Assembly: GCA_963971575.1 (NCBI GenBank)
Contig: OZ020611.1
Coordinates: forward strand, 246,102,654 to 246,166,653
Length of the DNA: 64,000 nucleotides
Reading direction: 5' to 3'
Origin: Liopterus haemorrhoidalis
Taxonomy: Eukaryota; Arthropoda; Insecta; Coleoptera; Dytiscidae
In this document: piece by piece, positions 10,661-22,025 of the stretch
Numbering within the stretch: position 1 is the first letter of the stretch
How the letters are laid out: the number at the start of each line of letters is the position of its first letter
The notes under the pieces: model-generated
Told to the model about the DNA's origin: nothing
Seen by the model: the letters and a program-made list of their open reading frames with translations, nothing else
Databases searched by the model: none
Program-made: the position numbers and the translations under genes

Positions 10661-11535
10661 GCAAATAAATCTGAACCATCCTCGAATGTACGAAATTCTG
10701 AAATATGTAAAAAATCACACTTCTCATAATTTTATTTTCCAATTTTTGTTACCAGCTTATATAATTTTACCGTTTGAAAATGATAGTTATCAGTGTTACT
10801 ATCGGTGTTGTCCAATTGCGAAAAGTTGAACAAACAGTCGCTATCAAAATATAAACAATGTCTATTTGCAAACAGCATGACTCACTAGTTAACAACTTGA
10901 AATGTGCCAATTTCTATGCGAGTTCCGGCACAGAGTACAATCCGTCACGTGCCTAGGATTCCCGCTGTCAGACATGGGGTGGGGGGGGGGTAATCCGGTA
11001 ACAATATTGATCAGTGCGTGATAACTGCAGCCGTGCGTTAGATTTGCGTACACGCATGACGGGCCGCTTATTCAGTACGCGTGTTGTTCATTCACGGCAA
11101 TTGCGTTAAAGGTATTAGTTTGGTTGCATTCAGGACTCATTGGTTCCAAATCTCATTGTTTACACTTGTTTCATGAAGGGGGCTGGTATGACTATGGTGC
11201 GATTTTCTATAAAATAGATAGAATGTTCGAGGTTCTTTTAAAATGAAATTTCTGTGGGGTGTGAATTTTTTACACCTTTTAGGGCCAGTTGCATAAAGCG
11301 TTATTAATCATATCGTCAGGTATCACGACGTCAGTTGACGCAAATATTTGACAATGTCATGATGAAAAACAATTAATTGTGTCAGGCACGCAGCCATGGG
11401 GGGGGGGACTTGAGCCCCCTCCTTATTGCTCAAAAAATGCGTTTTGTTAGTGTTTTAAGGAATACATTTCCAAACTATAGCTTATGAGTTTTTGCTTAGT
11501 CAACTAGTCCTTATTTGATTGTAGCGAGCCCGGAA
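10660..11535. other. No gene; short G runs
   Basis: Non-repetitive mixed DNA. G runs at 10978-10990 and 11399-11408. No coding or terminal-repeat signal recognised. Confidence 0.45.
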
Positions 11536-11539
11536 CGTT

Positions 11540-12150
11540 ACTTTAATATCGTACCATTTATTATCAACTAGCGAGCCTGTGATATAATATAAAGTCTGAT
11601 CTCAAATTAATATGAGATTCTTGACTAAAGGAGTTCGGGTATTAGGCGTGAGTGTTATCCAGGCTTCATCATTATGATATGTGCATTAAATGATACGTAT
11701 TAGTACTTAGTTTGGACTTAGCTGTTCACTTAAGTTCTTAAAGGTGAAGGTTTACACATGTTAAGTAAGACGGTTTAAAATTAATGAATTTGATTTATTA
11801 TAACATACTATTTACAAAAGTATGTTTGAAAGATTAAAATATAGGTATTAAAATAATGAAAAGATTTAAACAAATAGAATCGAATAGGTCACCAGAATGC
11901 CGACACAGGGTCTCTCTAGAAATTCAATAATTTAGATGTTAACGCTAACCTGACCGAATACTTTCTGTCCTCTTCTTCAAACAGACGTGTGTTTCTAGGA
12001 AAAAGGATTTAAGCATTGTTCGAGGAGATGCTAGTGTTTAAAGTTATTAAGCAGTAACTGTGAACAAATGTCTCCTTGAAGAATGAACCATTTAAAAATA
12101 TATTTCTAAAGTTACGTGCTGAAACGTAAGGTTTCTAATTTTATTATCTG
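11540..12150 (+). repeat. Dispersed repeat family L, copy 1
   Basis: About 600 bp that match 39243-39770 over most of their length in the same orientation (CGAGCCTGTGATAT near the start, AAGCATTGTTC...GGAGATGCTAGTG, then AAAGTTACGTGCTGAAACG near the end). No coding sequence. It could be a solo LTR or an old non-coding element; class undecided. Confidence 0.6.
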
Positions 12151-12300
12151 AATTTTCACAAAGTGACGACTTTTTTTTTGGGCAACACTCTTCTTTTATC
12201 GGTTACGACATTTTTTTTATCTAATCACTTATATAAGTCTCTCATTGTTAAAACTAAAGGAAAAAGTCCAAATTTATTTAACTGAAAAATAAGAATTTGT

Positions 12301-12470
12301 CATCATGATAACGCACGTCCTAACTCAGCAAAATTAACCCGCGAAAAAATGCAGGATTTAAACTGGGAAATTATTCCACAATCACCGTATTCAACCGATC
12401 TCGTGCCTTTCGGTTTTCAACTATTTAAACTATAAAATTTATACTCTGAGATAAAAATTCGAAATATCAC
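12301..12470 (+). pseudogene. mariner (DD34D-type) transposase C-terminal remnant
   Basis: The frame from 12301 reads HHDNARPNSAKLTREKMQ then PQSPYSTDLVPFGFQLF. This is the second and third catalytic block of mariner transposases (HDNARPH and SPDLAPSDYHLF). The third catalytic Asp has become Gly (PFG for PSD) and a stop follows at the Leu of QLFKL. Dead fragment. It was too short to appear among longer frames. Confidence 0.75.
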
Positions 12471-12925
12471 CGATGTAGAAAATAACCTGAAAAAACTTCT
12501 ATAGAGAATGTATAGAAAAATTAGTTCTACATTGGGAAGCCGTAATAAGTAAAGATAGAAATAATATTTTGTAATTATACATAATAAAAATTTCTGAAAA
12601 AATAAATTGTACTCCTAAATAATGGATTTTTTTCTGGTTCCCCAATACTTTTCTGTATGCCGGCCTAAAAATTATATCATCATTAGTGCGACAGCCCGAG
12701 GTGAACCTAGGCCTCCTATTTCCAGGGTTCATGACTATGTTTTCAATCTATGTACATCCTGGAGTAATATGGTATAGTATTACGACCATTTTTTAGCGTA
12801 CACAGAAAGCAGAGAACTGTTCCTTCGTTATCTTTTTCATTTATTTTTTAACATCGCAGTTGGTTGGGGCCCCCCTCACATTTTTCACTTCCTGCAAAAC
12901 AGTGGCTAAATATTAATTTTCCACA

Positions 12926-13041
12926 AAAATGGATCGGACGGTCTTCTAATACTGAATTGACAATAAAACACTGGCCACCCCGATCTCTCCATCTGACTCC
13001 GTTAGATCACTTCTTATGGGCTTATTTAAATATAAAAAATT
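12926..13041 (+). pseudogene. Second mariner-type transposase remnant
   Basis: Reads KWIGRSSNTELTIKHWPPRS then LHLTPLDHFLWAYL, the WPPRS..LTPLD.FLWG block of the same broad family as the transposases at 33338-34042 and 50928-51958. The Asp before LTPLD is His. Only this block survives. Confidence 0.7.
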
Positions 13042-13180
13042 AGGTTAATGTAAATCGACCACAAAATCAACATGAATTGATTCAAAGAATAAGGTGATCA
13101 AATAATACCAGAAATTATTACAAATTTAATAATTTAATTTATAATTCAACAGCTAACCCACTCCAAATACAATATAAAAT

Positions 13181-13352
13181 AAAAAAATCAACTGTGGCCA
13201 CCACAGGACTGACCGCCATCACAAAGTATATCACTTGTTTAATTTATGCTGCTTTATCAAAAAATGTCTCAAATAAAAGTTGTTAATTATTGCTTTTATA
13301 CCAACTTCTGTTAAATAATTTTTTTCGAAATATTTCTATTTTACTTAAAAAA
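13181..13352 (-). mobile_element. Helentron-like family B, internally deleted fragment
   Basis: Contains the 3' hairpin CTGTGGCCACCACAG-type end and GACTGACCGCCATCA, then jumps directly to the mid-body segment with AAATGTCTCAAATAAAAGTT. The GTCY part is absent. Confidence 0.65.
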
Positions 13353-13489
13353 TTTTACCTTATAAAAAACTGAATGTTCAACAAAATAAGCGCTTTTAGG
13401 TATTTTGTCAGTTCAAATTTCCAGCACCGTGTATCATATTTTCAATCTGATGTTGTAATCCTCTCAAGTCCTGATATATTGATGAAATA

Positions 13490-13740
13490 CCGAAGTAATC
13501 CTTGGCGGGGCCTTACAGTAAATACAATATTAACGCCCTGGCGTCTGCCTGGAATCAGCAGCAGCCGAACACGCCGAGATCTTCACGGTGGCGCGAGTTT
13601 ATTTATAAACTCCTGGGGGAGACGTGAGGGGGAGCGAGGGCGGCAGGAGGTGTCGATATACCGGATGTCCTACCCCCTCTCCCGCCCCGGCACCCCGGGG
13701 ACACTCTCCCGAGGGAGGAATTAAGGCCATATCCGGCTAG
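13490..13740. other. GC-rich low-repeat island
   Basis: One of the strongest GC islands, with CGGCAGGAGG and CCCGCCCCGGCACCCCGGGG blocks near 13640-13700. The frame 13374-13724 is open, but composition explains that; no domain was recognised. Confidence 0.35.
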
Positions 13741-13977
13741 AGACACCGCTCAACTCTAGAAACCAGCTCCGGTATTGTGCTGCTCCAGACGGTTATATTT
13801 CCTCATTATATCAATGATAAATAACATTATTACTTAGAGATGAAACGGGAACACATATTTTATACTTACTAGAATAATAAATAGCGCACCAAACAATACA
13901 CGGGAAGGACTAAATCTAATACATTTAGAAAATTCACTATAAATATAGGATGCATATGGTAGACTAACGGTATTCTG

Positions 13978-14093
13978 AAATGAAATGTTAAGTCGTACAT
14001 CGACGGATACGTCCGAGATTGCACAGTGTTAGAAAAACGATATTTTGAATTGTCGCTATATTAACATTCGTCGATGTGAGTTAACATTTTAGG
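13978..14093. repeat. Short inverted repeat (MITE remnant)
   Basis: AAATGTTAAGT...CATCGACG at about 13980-14004 is answered by CGTCGATG...AGTTAACATTT at about 14070-14090. No target duplication identified. Confidence 0.4.
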
Positions 14094-14155
14094 TATTAGA
14101 TTAACCGCTAGGAAAAACCTTAAAGGAATTGAAAGTAGAGTGGTGTTAAGTGTTA

Positions 14156-14674
14156 TGGTTGGTTTATATACGGAACAAGAATATGGAATGGGAAATAAGA
14201 ATAGTACACAAGAATAAAAAATATGAAACCGTTTATATCGGACATAACATTTCGTCGGTACGCCTGCGTACTTGCGTTGGCCTGTGTTTAACGGTTGTCG
14301 TTTGACAGGTTGTTGTGTTTAATATAACCATTAAAAAAATTCGTTTTCAGTAATATGGATTTAGAAGATTTTGTAAATTTATTTGCTTGTGTTTCACACA
14401 TAATATTGTTGTTTCCAACAGTTTCTGATCACAGCAGGAAAACATCTGTTGGACAAAGTTTATTACGGCCGACATTTTGACCATTATGCGCATGCTTATC
14501 GTCTCTTGGAATAAGAATAAAATGTTAAATGTTACCAACGTTTCTTGTGTTTAAGTTAAATTTCATTTCTACATAAACCGATGTACGGCGCAGCCATGTT
14601 TTAACATCTTGTGTACTATTCTTATTTCCTATTCCTTATTCTTGTTCCGTATATAAACCAACCATAAGTTAACG
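14156..14674. mobile_element. TIR element with ~60-bp terminal inverted repeats
   Basis: 14156-14213 and 14617-14674 are near-perfect reverse complements (about two mismatches in 60), starting TGGTTGGTTTATATACGG. The flanks are TTA/TAA, so TA or TWA duplication is possible (Tc1/mariner or Harbinger). Inside, a CAG acceptor-like site at 14349 precedes ATGGATTTAGAAGATTTTG, which would encode MDLEDFVNLF, perhaps the start of a lost transposase gene. Confidence 0.75.
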
Positions 14675-14830
14675 GGTGTTACGATCGAAACTTCAGAATA
14701 CCGCCATTAACTACGGTAACTAGAATAAAATGTAAGACCACTGTAACTAAGAAAAAAAGTATTTAAAAAAATAAACAGTGTTTAAAAAGTATCTTTGAAT
14801 AAGAAAAATATTTAAACACTGAATATAGAC

Positions 14831-15422
14831 CAGGGATGGGATAACGTTTCAAATCGTTACGTTATTGTATAACGGTATTTATTTTTTGTTTTCGTTACAT
14901 AACATTATAAATACCGTTAAAAAATTAATTGTTATGTTATATAACGTTATATATATATTATTTTTTTTTCATTGTAACTGAAATTACCTATACTGTAATA
15001 CATCGCACCGAGCGGCTTCTAAGTACGGATAAAAAAAAAATGTATTAATTTATTGTTTGACAAAACTGTTTGTTTCCATGCCTCGATTAGTATGGACTCA
15101 AAAAGCACTGTATATTAGCGGAATCGATTTACCGTAATGTGTGAGGTATTACTGTATTTGGGATCTGTACAGTGTAAATTTAAAATAATAATATCAAATT
15201 ACGTTTAGATTTTAGATATTCTAATTTTATTTTCATATATGAAATACAAACATATTAATTTTTAAATTTTTAGTATTAAAAATAACGTTATAAAATAACT
15301 TTTTAATCGTTATTCGTTATTATAACGTTATTATTATATCGTTACGTTATTGTATTAAAAATTGTAGTTGAATCGTTATTATAACGTTATCGGATATCGT
15401 TACGTTACGTTATCTATCCCTG
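14831..15422. mobile_element. hAT non-autonomous element with 8-bp target duplication
   Basis: Starts CAGGGATGGGATAACGT and ends with ...ACGTTATCTATCCCTG. Flanks ATATAGAC (14823-14830) and ATTTAGAC (15423-15430) match at 7 of 8. The interior is full of ATAACGTTAT-type palindromes and has no coding frame. TIR sequence and duplication length both fit hAT. Confidence 0.8.
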
Positions 15423-15429
15423 ATTTAGA

Positions 15430-16325
15430 CAGTGTTTAATTTAAACAGTTTATTTTTTGTCTCTGAATTGCCCTGTAAATGTTTCTATATTTCTAAATAA
15501 CTCACTAATCACATAAAACACTAAACGCCTATGTCGCCCGTGTTGAACAACTTGTTTTTGCCCTACGTATGACATTTTGATATGCTACAGGTTACGTGAT
15601 TAAAATGTTGTGTAGCTCCATTATTCCCTTTTATCATAGTCATTTAGGTTTCACTTATGTATAGTTTGGTAAAAGTTAGTTGTATAGTCGTGTTTTTAGA
15701 TAAAGCAGTTGTATTTTTGTTGTAGAGATTATAATAATGAGATCAGTAACTATTGAAGTCAGTGAAATCTGTTTCCTATCAGACCAGCCATTGACTCTTG
15801 CATATTGTGCCTTGTCACCCACTGGTACTGGTTGGCTGTATGTATATATATAGTATGACAGTTCTCCACCAAGGGTGGCTATATCAGCTTTTTAAAGGCA
15901 TTTAAAATTTATCGCCTGAAACGAATGGCGAATACCAACGTTGCGATGTTTAAAACAACACACTTGCAACACATTTAACAGGCATTACTTTTGGAATTTT
16001 ACGATTTATTTAACTTTAATGTTATAAACAAACGCTGGGGAATTTTGTGAGGGAGTAGCATTTTAACATAATATCGTGTAGCAGAAATTGCTAATGTTAT
16101 CTGAGAAAAATGTTCACAAAGTGACATTTATTATAAAAAATAAAATATGTAATACTTTTTAAATTTTTGGAAGACGTAAAAATTTAAGAAATCAGACATT
16201 TGTATAAGAATGATACAAAAATCTAAATGTAATGAAAATGATATTTTAAAATGAATTCATTTCAACTAATATACAAATGGTGCTCAAATAGTTTTGCATA
16301 TGTCAAAAGTAATTTAAAAAAAAAT
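15430..16325. other. No recognisable feature
   Basis: AT-rich DNA with no repeat end, domain or tandem array that I can support. Confidence 0.5.
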
Positions 16326-16329
16326 TTAT

Positions 16330-17050
16330 ATGAAGTGTGAATTTTCACACATTTCAGGGTTTTGCAGGTATTTAGTAAGTGAATGATTATTTGGGATGCC
16401 AAAACAAATTTTATGTCAAAATATTTTTTTATGAATTTTAATTCGAATGCCTAATACCATTATTTAAGTTTCTAAAGATGTGCAGTATTTTTTTTATATA
16501 TCAAGGTTCATTAAGATTTTGAAAATTGCGCCTATGGCTTCCATTGGTTGTTTTTAGTCATAGCTACTCCCCTTTGATTTCGTGTACATTCAAATATAGA
16601 ATTAAATTATAATTTCAACAATTTCCACTGGTTATTAAATTTACGCTTTTAAAAATTAAATTCAACAATTGCGTAAATATAACTAGAATTTTGAAAAAAT
16701 AAGTTAAAAAATATAAAAATGCAAAAAAAAAATAAAAAATAATATTGTCTCCTCTCGTAGGATTCGAACTCATTTTCTTGGGCAGAATGCCAGTATCTTA
16801 GCCACTGCACCAAGATACACGTTACTGTTTACCGTGTTATATAACTAAGTTTTCAACATTATTAGCAAAAAACACAAAAAATGCTTTTTTTTTCCAAAAA
16901 CATAATCTGATCAAAAATTCCGGTTGCACTATTCCGGTTCACACCAATGTACATTACTTAGAATTTTTTCAGATTTTTAGTGTAAACCATCTGGGCTACA
17001 AGGTGTGGGACAAAAGGGTTTTTTGGTCATACCTACAAAACCCTAAAAAG
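16330..17050 (-). mobile_element. Helentron-like family A, copy 2 (lost GTCY segment)
   Basis: Has the 3' hairpin (GTGTGAATTTTCACAC) and subterminal repeat at the left and the 5' end (GGTCATACCTACAAAACCC) at the right. The sequence between GTGTGGGACAAAA and the 5' end, which normally holds the GTCY run, is deleted. Carries tRNA-like cassette type 2. Confidence 0.75.
16747..16822 (-). other. tRNA-like cassette, type 2, inside family A copy 2
   Basis: On the minus strand TTGGTGCAGTGGCTAAGA (A-box) is followed by GAGTTCGAATCCTACGAGAG (B-box region). It occupies the same site as cassette type 1 but is a different tRNA-like sequence. Confidence 0.65.
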
Positions 17051-17081
17051 GCGTATTTTGATAAATTAAAGTGACACCCGC

Positions 17082-17126
17082 TGGTCTAACAAAATGAATA
17101 ACTAACTAACGAATTTTGTTAGACCA
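17082..17126. repeat. Perfect hairpin, 15-bp stem
   Basis: CTGGTCTAACAAAAT and its exact complement ATTTTGTTAGACCAG are separated by a 14-bp loop. Could be a MITE relic. Confidence 0.7.
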
Positions 17127-17221
17127 GTTTTTAAATCGTCTTAAATCACAAAATAGTCCAGATTTTAATCTGGATCTCGGCTTTTTCAATTCTATACAGT
17201 CCTTACAACATACTTTTTTTA

Positions 17222-17580
17222 CTATAGTCTATCTCCGAAAGACTGATAGTAATAAAATTTATTATTTGTAAAAAGTTATTGTATTATCACATAGAAGCGG
17301 TAAAACAAAAGCGACAAAATATGAATAGTTCGAAACGAAATATTGTTAAAAACAACCGAGTGCCGCACATATTATATGGGAATACGAACTAGGGTTAAAC
17401 ACAATAGGCCATAGAAATTTGGATATGATAAATATGGTGACTGGCGTGCGTGTAATAAAATAATAAATAGTAATACAGAAATACACAAAACCAATTTAAA
17501 CGTGTTTAAAATGTGCACGCCACTGGTAACTGCCTGACAAAATGATTTATTACTATCAGTCTTTCAGAGATAGAGTATAG
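17222..17580. mobile_element. MITE of 359 bp
   Basis: CTATAGTCTATCTCCGAAAG at 17222 is matched by the complement of CTTTCAGAGATAGAGTATAG ending at 17580, continuing inward through GACTGATAGTAATAAA. No coding content. Confidence 0.7.
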
Positions 17581-17779
17581 ATATTTGTAACTATTTCATA
17601 AATAAAATAATTTTAATTAATTAAAATTGTAAATGTATATCATATTTTCGGACAGAGGAAGTAATAGGTATCGGAAAACAATTTTCCATATTTATATTCG
17701 GGTTTGTGACATGTTCTTAATTATAATTTATTTAAATCAATTCAATAATTTGGCAGAAAATAATGTGAGTTTCTCTTCT

Positions 17780-17930
17780 GAAAGTATATTGGAATTGATT
17801 TGGGTGGGAACCGTCGAGCGTCGCTGCGGGCCATGCCGGGAACTGACGCACTTCCGCCCGGGATGTCGCGAATGTTCAATTAGCGGCCTCTTGTTATCGC
17901 CCCTCCCCCCGGGAGATTAATGTTCGGGAT
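17780..17930. other. GC-rich low-repeat island
   Basis: GC-rich block including CCGTCGAGCGTCGCTGCGGG; no protein signal recognised. Confidence 0.3.
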
Positions 17931-18386
17931 TGCTGTGAATCTCAATGGAAAGTTTTGATTGGTTGTACGTGTTATTCTGCAAAATCTCAACTTTATAACT
18001 TACAATTGCATTCATTAAAATTTATAAAGTTTTATAGTTGAAAAGATTTTCTTTTTAGGGTGTCCTAAGGTATAAAGCAAAAAACCCTTATATAATTTTG
18101 GGGTGATGATTTCAAAAATGTTAATAGTTTCTGCCTATCACGTCAAATTTTTGTTCTATCGTATTTTGACTTTTTTCACCTTTTCACGTTCTGATATACG
18201 TCTACTTTAATTTCAACTTCGTTCTTGTTGTCCAATATATTTCGTAGGAATACTGTACGTTTATAACAAGTACCTTACATGCAGGTACTTGTTATAGACC
18301 GTTTTACAACGGCGGGGGTTGCAAGGTCAAGGGTAAGGTACTTAGTATGACCCCTGCATCCATTAAATGTTCAGGATTGTACTTGT

Positions 18387-18677
18387 TGGGAAAATTTTCT
18401 TGGGAATAAAAAAGCCGAAAACTATGTGGAGGTTGTTGAAAATTTGAGCGTGAAACTTCATTTTTTAAACAGTCATCTTGACAAATTTCCTGACAATCTT
18501 GGAGATGTTAGTGATGAACAGGGTGAACGTTTCCATTAGGATTTAAAAGAGATGGAGAGACGTTATCAAGGAAGGTGGGATACTCACATGATGGCTGACT
18601 ACTGTTGGAGTATTAAAAGAGACTTATCGGTAATGGTGCACTCCAGAAGATCTTACAAACGACCATTTAATCCTTAA
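18387..18677 (+). pseudogene. Orphan multicopy transposase-like protein fragment, copy 1
   Basis: The frame reads NFLGNKKAENYVEVVENLSV, then HFLNSHLDKFPDNLGDVSDE, GERFH, a stop, then ERRYQGRWDTHMMADYCWSI and RSYKRPFNP. I recognise this as a multicopy arthropod sequence but cannot place it in a named superfamily. A second broken copy with the same landmarks (FLGNHKAEN, GERFHQDI, HMM) lies at 42002-42276. One in-frame TAG where the other copy has Gln, and a missing N-terminal part, show it is dead. Confidence 0.6.
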
Positions 18678-18979
18678 ATTATTTTGTATTTTTATTTTAA
18701 CACTCCAATGCATTAAAATGTAATTAAAACTGTTCTCATTTTCTTTCTTTCACTATAAATAAAATTTTAAGAATATTTTCTAATTATTTAGTCCTTACTG
18801 TTCGCCAAATGTGTACCAATTACAGTATCGACGTTTAAAATTAAACGATAGAAGCATTATTTGTCCGAAAATATGTATTTGTTTTAGAGCAAAAATCTGA
18901 TGTGATAGGTAAAAACTGATGTGATATTTGAGTTCAGCAGCACCAAATTAGTAAGAAACAAGTCTTAGATGTAAGTCAG

Positions 18980-20085
18980 CAAAAATTGTGTTGACCAGTG
19001 TTATTATTATTGCGGGGCTAGTGCAGTCTGCATAGGTGACAGGACAGTGTGCAAATGACTGTCGATAAGTTACAAAATAGACCTCTGGGCAACAAAAAGA
19101 AAACAAAATTGTGAGTGTAGAGAAAATTGTGAACTGTGTTTTTTATTATTTCTGCAGTCCCTTGTATGTTGTGTTCGAGTGTTTTGTATAAATTAATTGT
19201 TCGATTGATATTTGCATGAGAGTAAATTCGCTGAACAGAACGAACGCAGACAGTGTATGGTGTAGTTTTAGTGGTAGTGGTAGTGGCGGTGACTGGTTGT
19301 TCTGGTCGAGAGAATGTGTCGCAGCAATTAGCCGAGCTCTGAAGGAACTGGGTTGAAATTTGCATGTTTGTTCTGTGCAGCGCTCTGGGGCCGGGGGGGG
19401 GGGGGGGGGGGCTGACTGTTACAGTTGAGATGTGGCTCAGCTGTGGCCGGTAGCGAACATTGTGACAATTTACCTCCTCCCCCCGGACCCCACAGACCCC
19501 CTCCTCATTAGCGATTTCTAAATAATGGCCGGATAACGATTTGCCCGAGAATTGAATCAATGCAAGCAGAGATAGACTCTTTGATCAATGATCAAAGCTG
19601 CAAATTTCAATACAAGTTTATACAAGACTGTGTTTTGTGTTAATTTTTTTAACACAAGACAAATAATTATTAACTTTGGGGTTTCGGAGAAACAGAGTTT
19701 TTGGATTGCTGCTCTAATTTATTTTTTTTATTGAATTGGTCCGTTTTTTGAGACTTTAGCATTTAGAAGGTAAACTAATTAAACTTTTATACCATATATT
19801 ATTACTATATATACTTATCTACCTGAAAATATTGGGAACCTAAAGTTCCTGGGATAAAAATTAAAAAAAAAAAAAAAAAATCAAATTAAATCATATTGTA
19901 TTTATTTTGATAATTTCTACATATTTATAACATTTTTTTATTTTGACTCTTTGCTAGTTGATAAGTTTATGAATTTCTAATGTTGAAATTAATTTTTGAT
20001 ATTAAAGTTGATTATCAGAAACTTAACTTTTTATTAATTCTTTTAGATGTTGGTTGATCAACTGTGAACGGAACTTCTATTTAAT
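18980..20085. other. No gene; 19-nt G run
   Basis: Mixed DNA with a GC-rich patch at 19380-19520. An uninterrupted G run at 19393-19411 could form a quadruplex or be a sequencing-sensitive homopolymer. An open minus-strand frame at 19018-19560 shows no domain. Confidence 0.4.
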
Positions 20086-20093
20086 CAGTATAA

Positions 20094-20780
20094 TCGTCCG
20101 TCCGTCCGTCCGTCCGTCCGTCCGTCTGTCTGTCTGTCTGTATACACGTGCAGAGCAAATTCGGCTGAATAGATTTTTATGAAACTCCATATTTAAGCTT
20201 TCGACATAAATGGCACGAGTTGATCTACTTTTGGTAAAAATCGGTTGACTAGAATAGGGAGTTTACTTGTGTCGATTTTAAGATTTTTGCGAATATTTAA
20301 CAACAGAAAAATATTTCGAAAAAATTTATTTAACAAAAGTTGCTATAAATGCAATAACTAATAACTTTTATTTGAGACGTTTTTTGATAAAACGATTTTT
20401 TTTTATTTATTTATTTTTTTAATTTTATGGCCTTTGCTGCTGTGGCAATTAGCCAGGACAATTTTTGTTTGAGAAAAATTCCATGCCTGAACGGGATTCG
20501 AACATTTGCACCTTTGAACCTTTGACGAGACCTTTGCAACGCAGAGCACATGTGTTACCACTACGCTACGACGGTCAGCTAAACGAAAAATTTCGAAAAT
20601 TTTTTGTAATATTTTTGTCTCAATTTTTGCATACTTATATGTAACGTTTCCATGGTCATGGTAAATAATATCTCTGTTAGAAAATATTAGGCTAAGTTAT
20701 TTCTACTCTGCTGCTAGAATGTATTTTATACAAGTACTTTATGATGGCAGTCGGTCCTGTGGTGACCATAGCTGATTTTT
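20094..20780 (+). mobile_element. Helentron-like family B, copy with inserted tRNA-like cassette
   Basis: Starts in the GTCC/GTCT run (20095-20141), continues with the conserved ACACGTGCAGAGCAAATTCG and body, and ends with GGCAGTCGGTCC and the hairpin end ATAGCTGATTTTTTT. The extreme 5' end is missing. About 190 bp near the middle (20400-20590) are extra and include a tRNA-like unit. Confidence 0.75.
20482..20585 (-). other. tRNA-like cassette, type 4, inside family B copy
   Basis: On the minus strand CGTAGCGTAGTGGTAACAC (A-box) is followed by ATGTTCGAATCCCGTTC (B-box), with an expanded middle of CAAAGGT-type repeats. In this copy the tRNA-like unit is on the opposite strand to the element's 5'-to-3' direction, unlike family A. 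Confidence 0.6.
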
Positions 20781-20789
20781 TTTGTTTTT

Positions 20790-21590
20790 AGGGTTTTAAA
20801 AATGTGCTAAAAAAGTTCTTGCTTCGCCTTCTTTATTTTACCAAAAGCGTTAAAATAAAAATCTGAAAAAATTATAGATAATGTACATTGATCTGAGCCA
20901 AAAACGTACGAGAGGAATTTTTAATCCGATTGCGTTTTTGAAAAATATTGCAGTTTTTGTGTTTTTCACAAAATTAATTATTTTTTTTAATTCATGGCTA
21001 AATTATGGCTAATAATGTTTTGGATTTTTTGTATTTATGACTAAGATAGTGTGTGTATTTTTATGAAATTAAAAATATAATAAAAAATTTTAACTGCTCT
21101 ATACAGAATACCATCATGAGGTGTTGAAAATCGGAACTCTCAATAGGATACCATAGAAACGATTGTCGAAAAGCTTACAGAATATACCCCCAGATGTTGC
21201 CATTTCAGTTCTAAAACATTTTAAGAAATACACAATAGGGACCCCAGATGTGGGCTTTACTTAAAAGAGAATTAGTGCCAGTAATAACCCAATGCCTACT
21301 AAGCCGATCGTGGGAATTCAAATTTGTAAACATTAAAAATATTGTCAATATTTTTGAATAAGCTTATTTCCCTGAATAAATTCGTTCTTAAATTATTTTT
21401 TTGTTATGAACAAATTTTCTGAAAGTAATGCCTAATAGTGCGTTTTTAAGTATATTCGAAATTTCGCTAATTTTCATTTAAAATCTCTTTTTATAAAAGC
21501 TGATTAAGGGAAAATCCAGTGTTAAAATACGCCCTAAATGCAGAAACGATTTTAAAATTCAGCGAGTGAAAGAAACATGTGGTGCGTTAA
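20790..21590. other. Family A-like body fragment, then unassigned DNA
   Basis: 20850-20970 resembles the central part of the family A copy at 35150-35260 (AATCTGAAAAAA...AACGTACGAGAGGAATTTTT). From about 21100 nothing is recognised. Confidence 0.4.
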
Positions 21591-21775
21591 GCTCAGCTTA
21601 ATCCCGCGCTTCAAGCTCGGCTCGCCAAATTGAAAGCTCGATTCGACATTTCGACAAGACACAGAGGCACGTGGGGCTCCCCCCTCCCTCCAACCCGCCC
21701 TCTGGCTGTCACTAATGATTAAATACTGCGTTCGCGAAGAGCAGTAGAAGCGAGAGGGGGATGAAACGCACCGTT
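21590..21775. other. GC-rich low-repeat island
   Basis: Moderately GC-rich with CTCCCCCCTCCCTCC near 21680; no coding signal. Confidence 0.25.
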
Positions 21776-22025
21776 GCAATATTTATGTAAATTTATAAAA
21801 TGCTTTTTTGTAGATTCATTTGCATAGAACAGAGGTCTATTTGTGCGCAGGTGCGTCGGTATATACACGTCTCAACTTGTCTGTACAGGATTCCAGAAAT
21901 TAATTAAAATTACTGTGAGAAGTCACTTATGGGACAATAATTCCGGGCTGAGTCCCGTGAAAAACATAATTTCGCCCCAACCCCGGAAAACGATAATAAC
22001 GGGCCCGATAACAAATAGATAGAAT

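Noticed and set aside
19018..19560. 180-codon minus-strand frame
   Set aside because: Spans a G run and GC-biased DNA; low-complexity residues and no domain.
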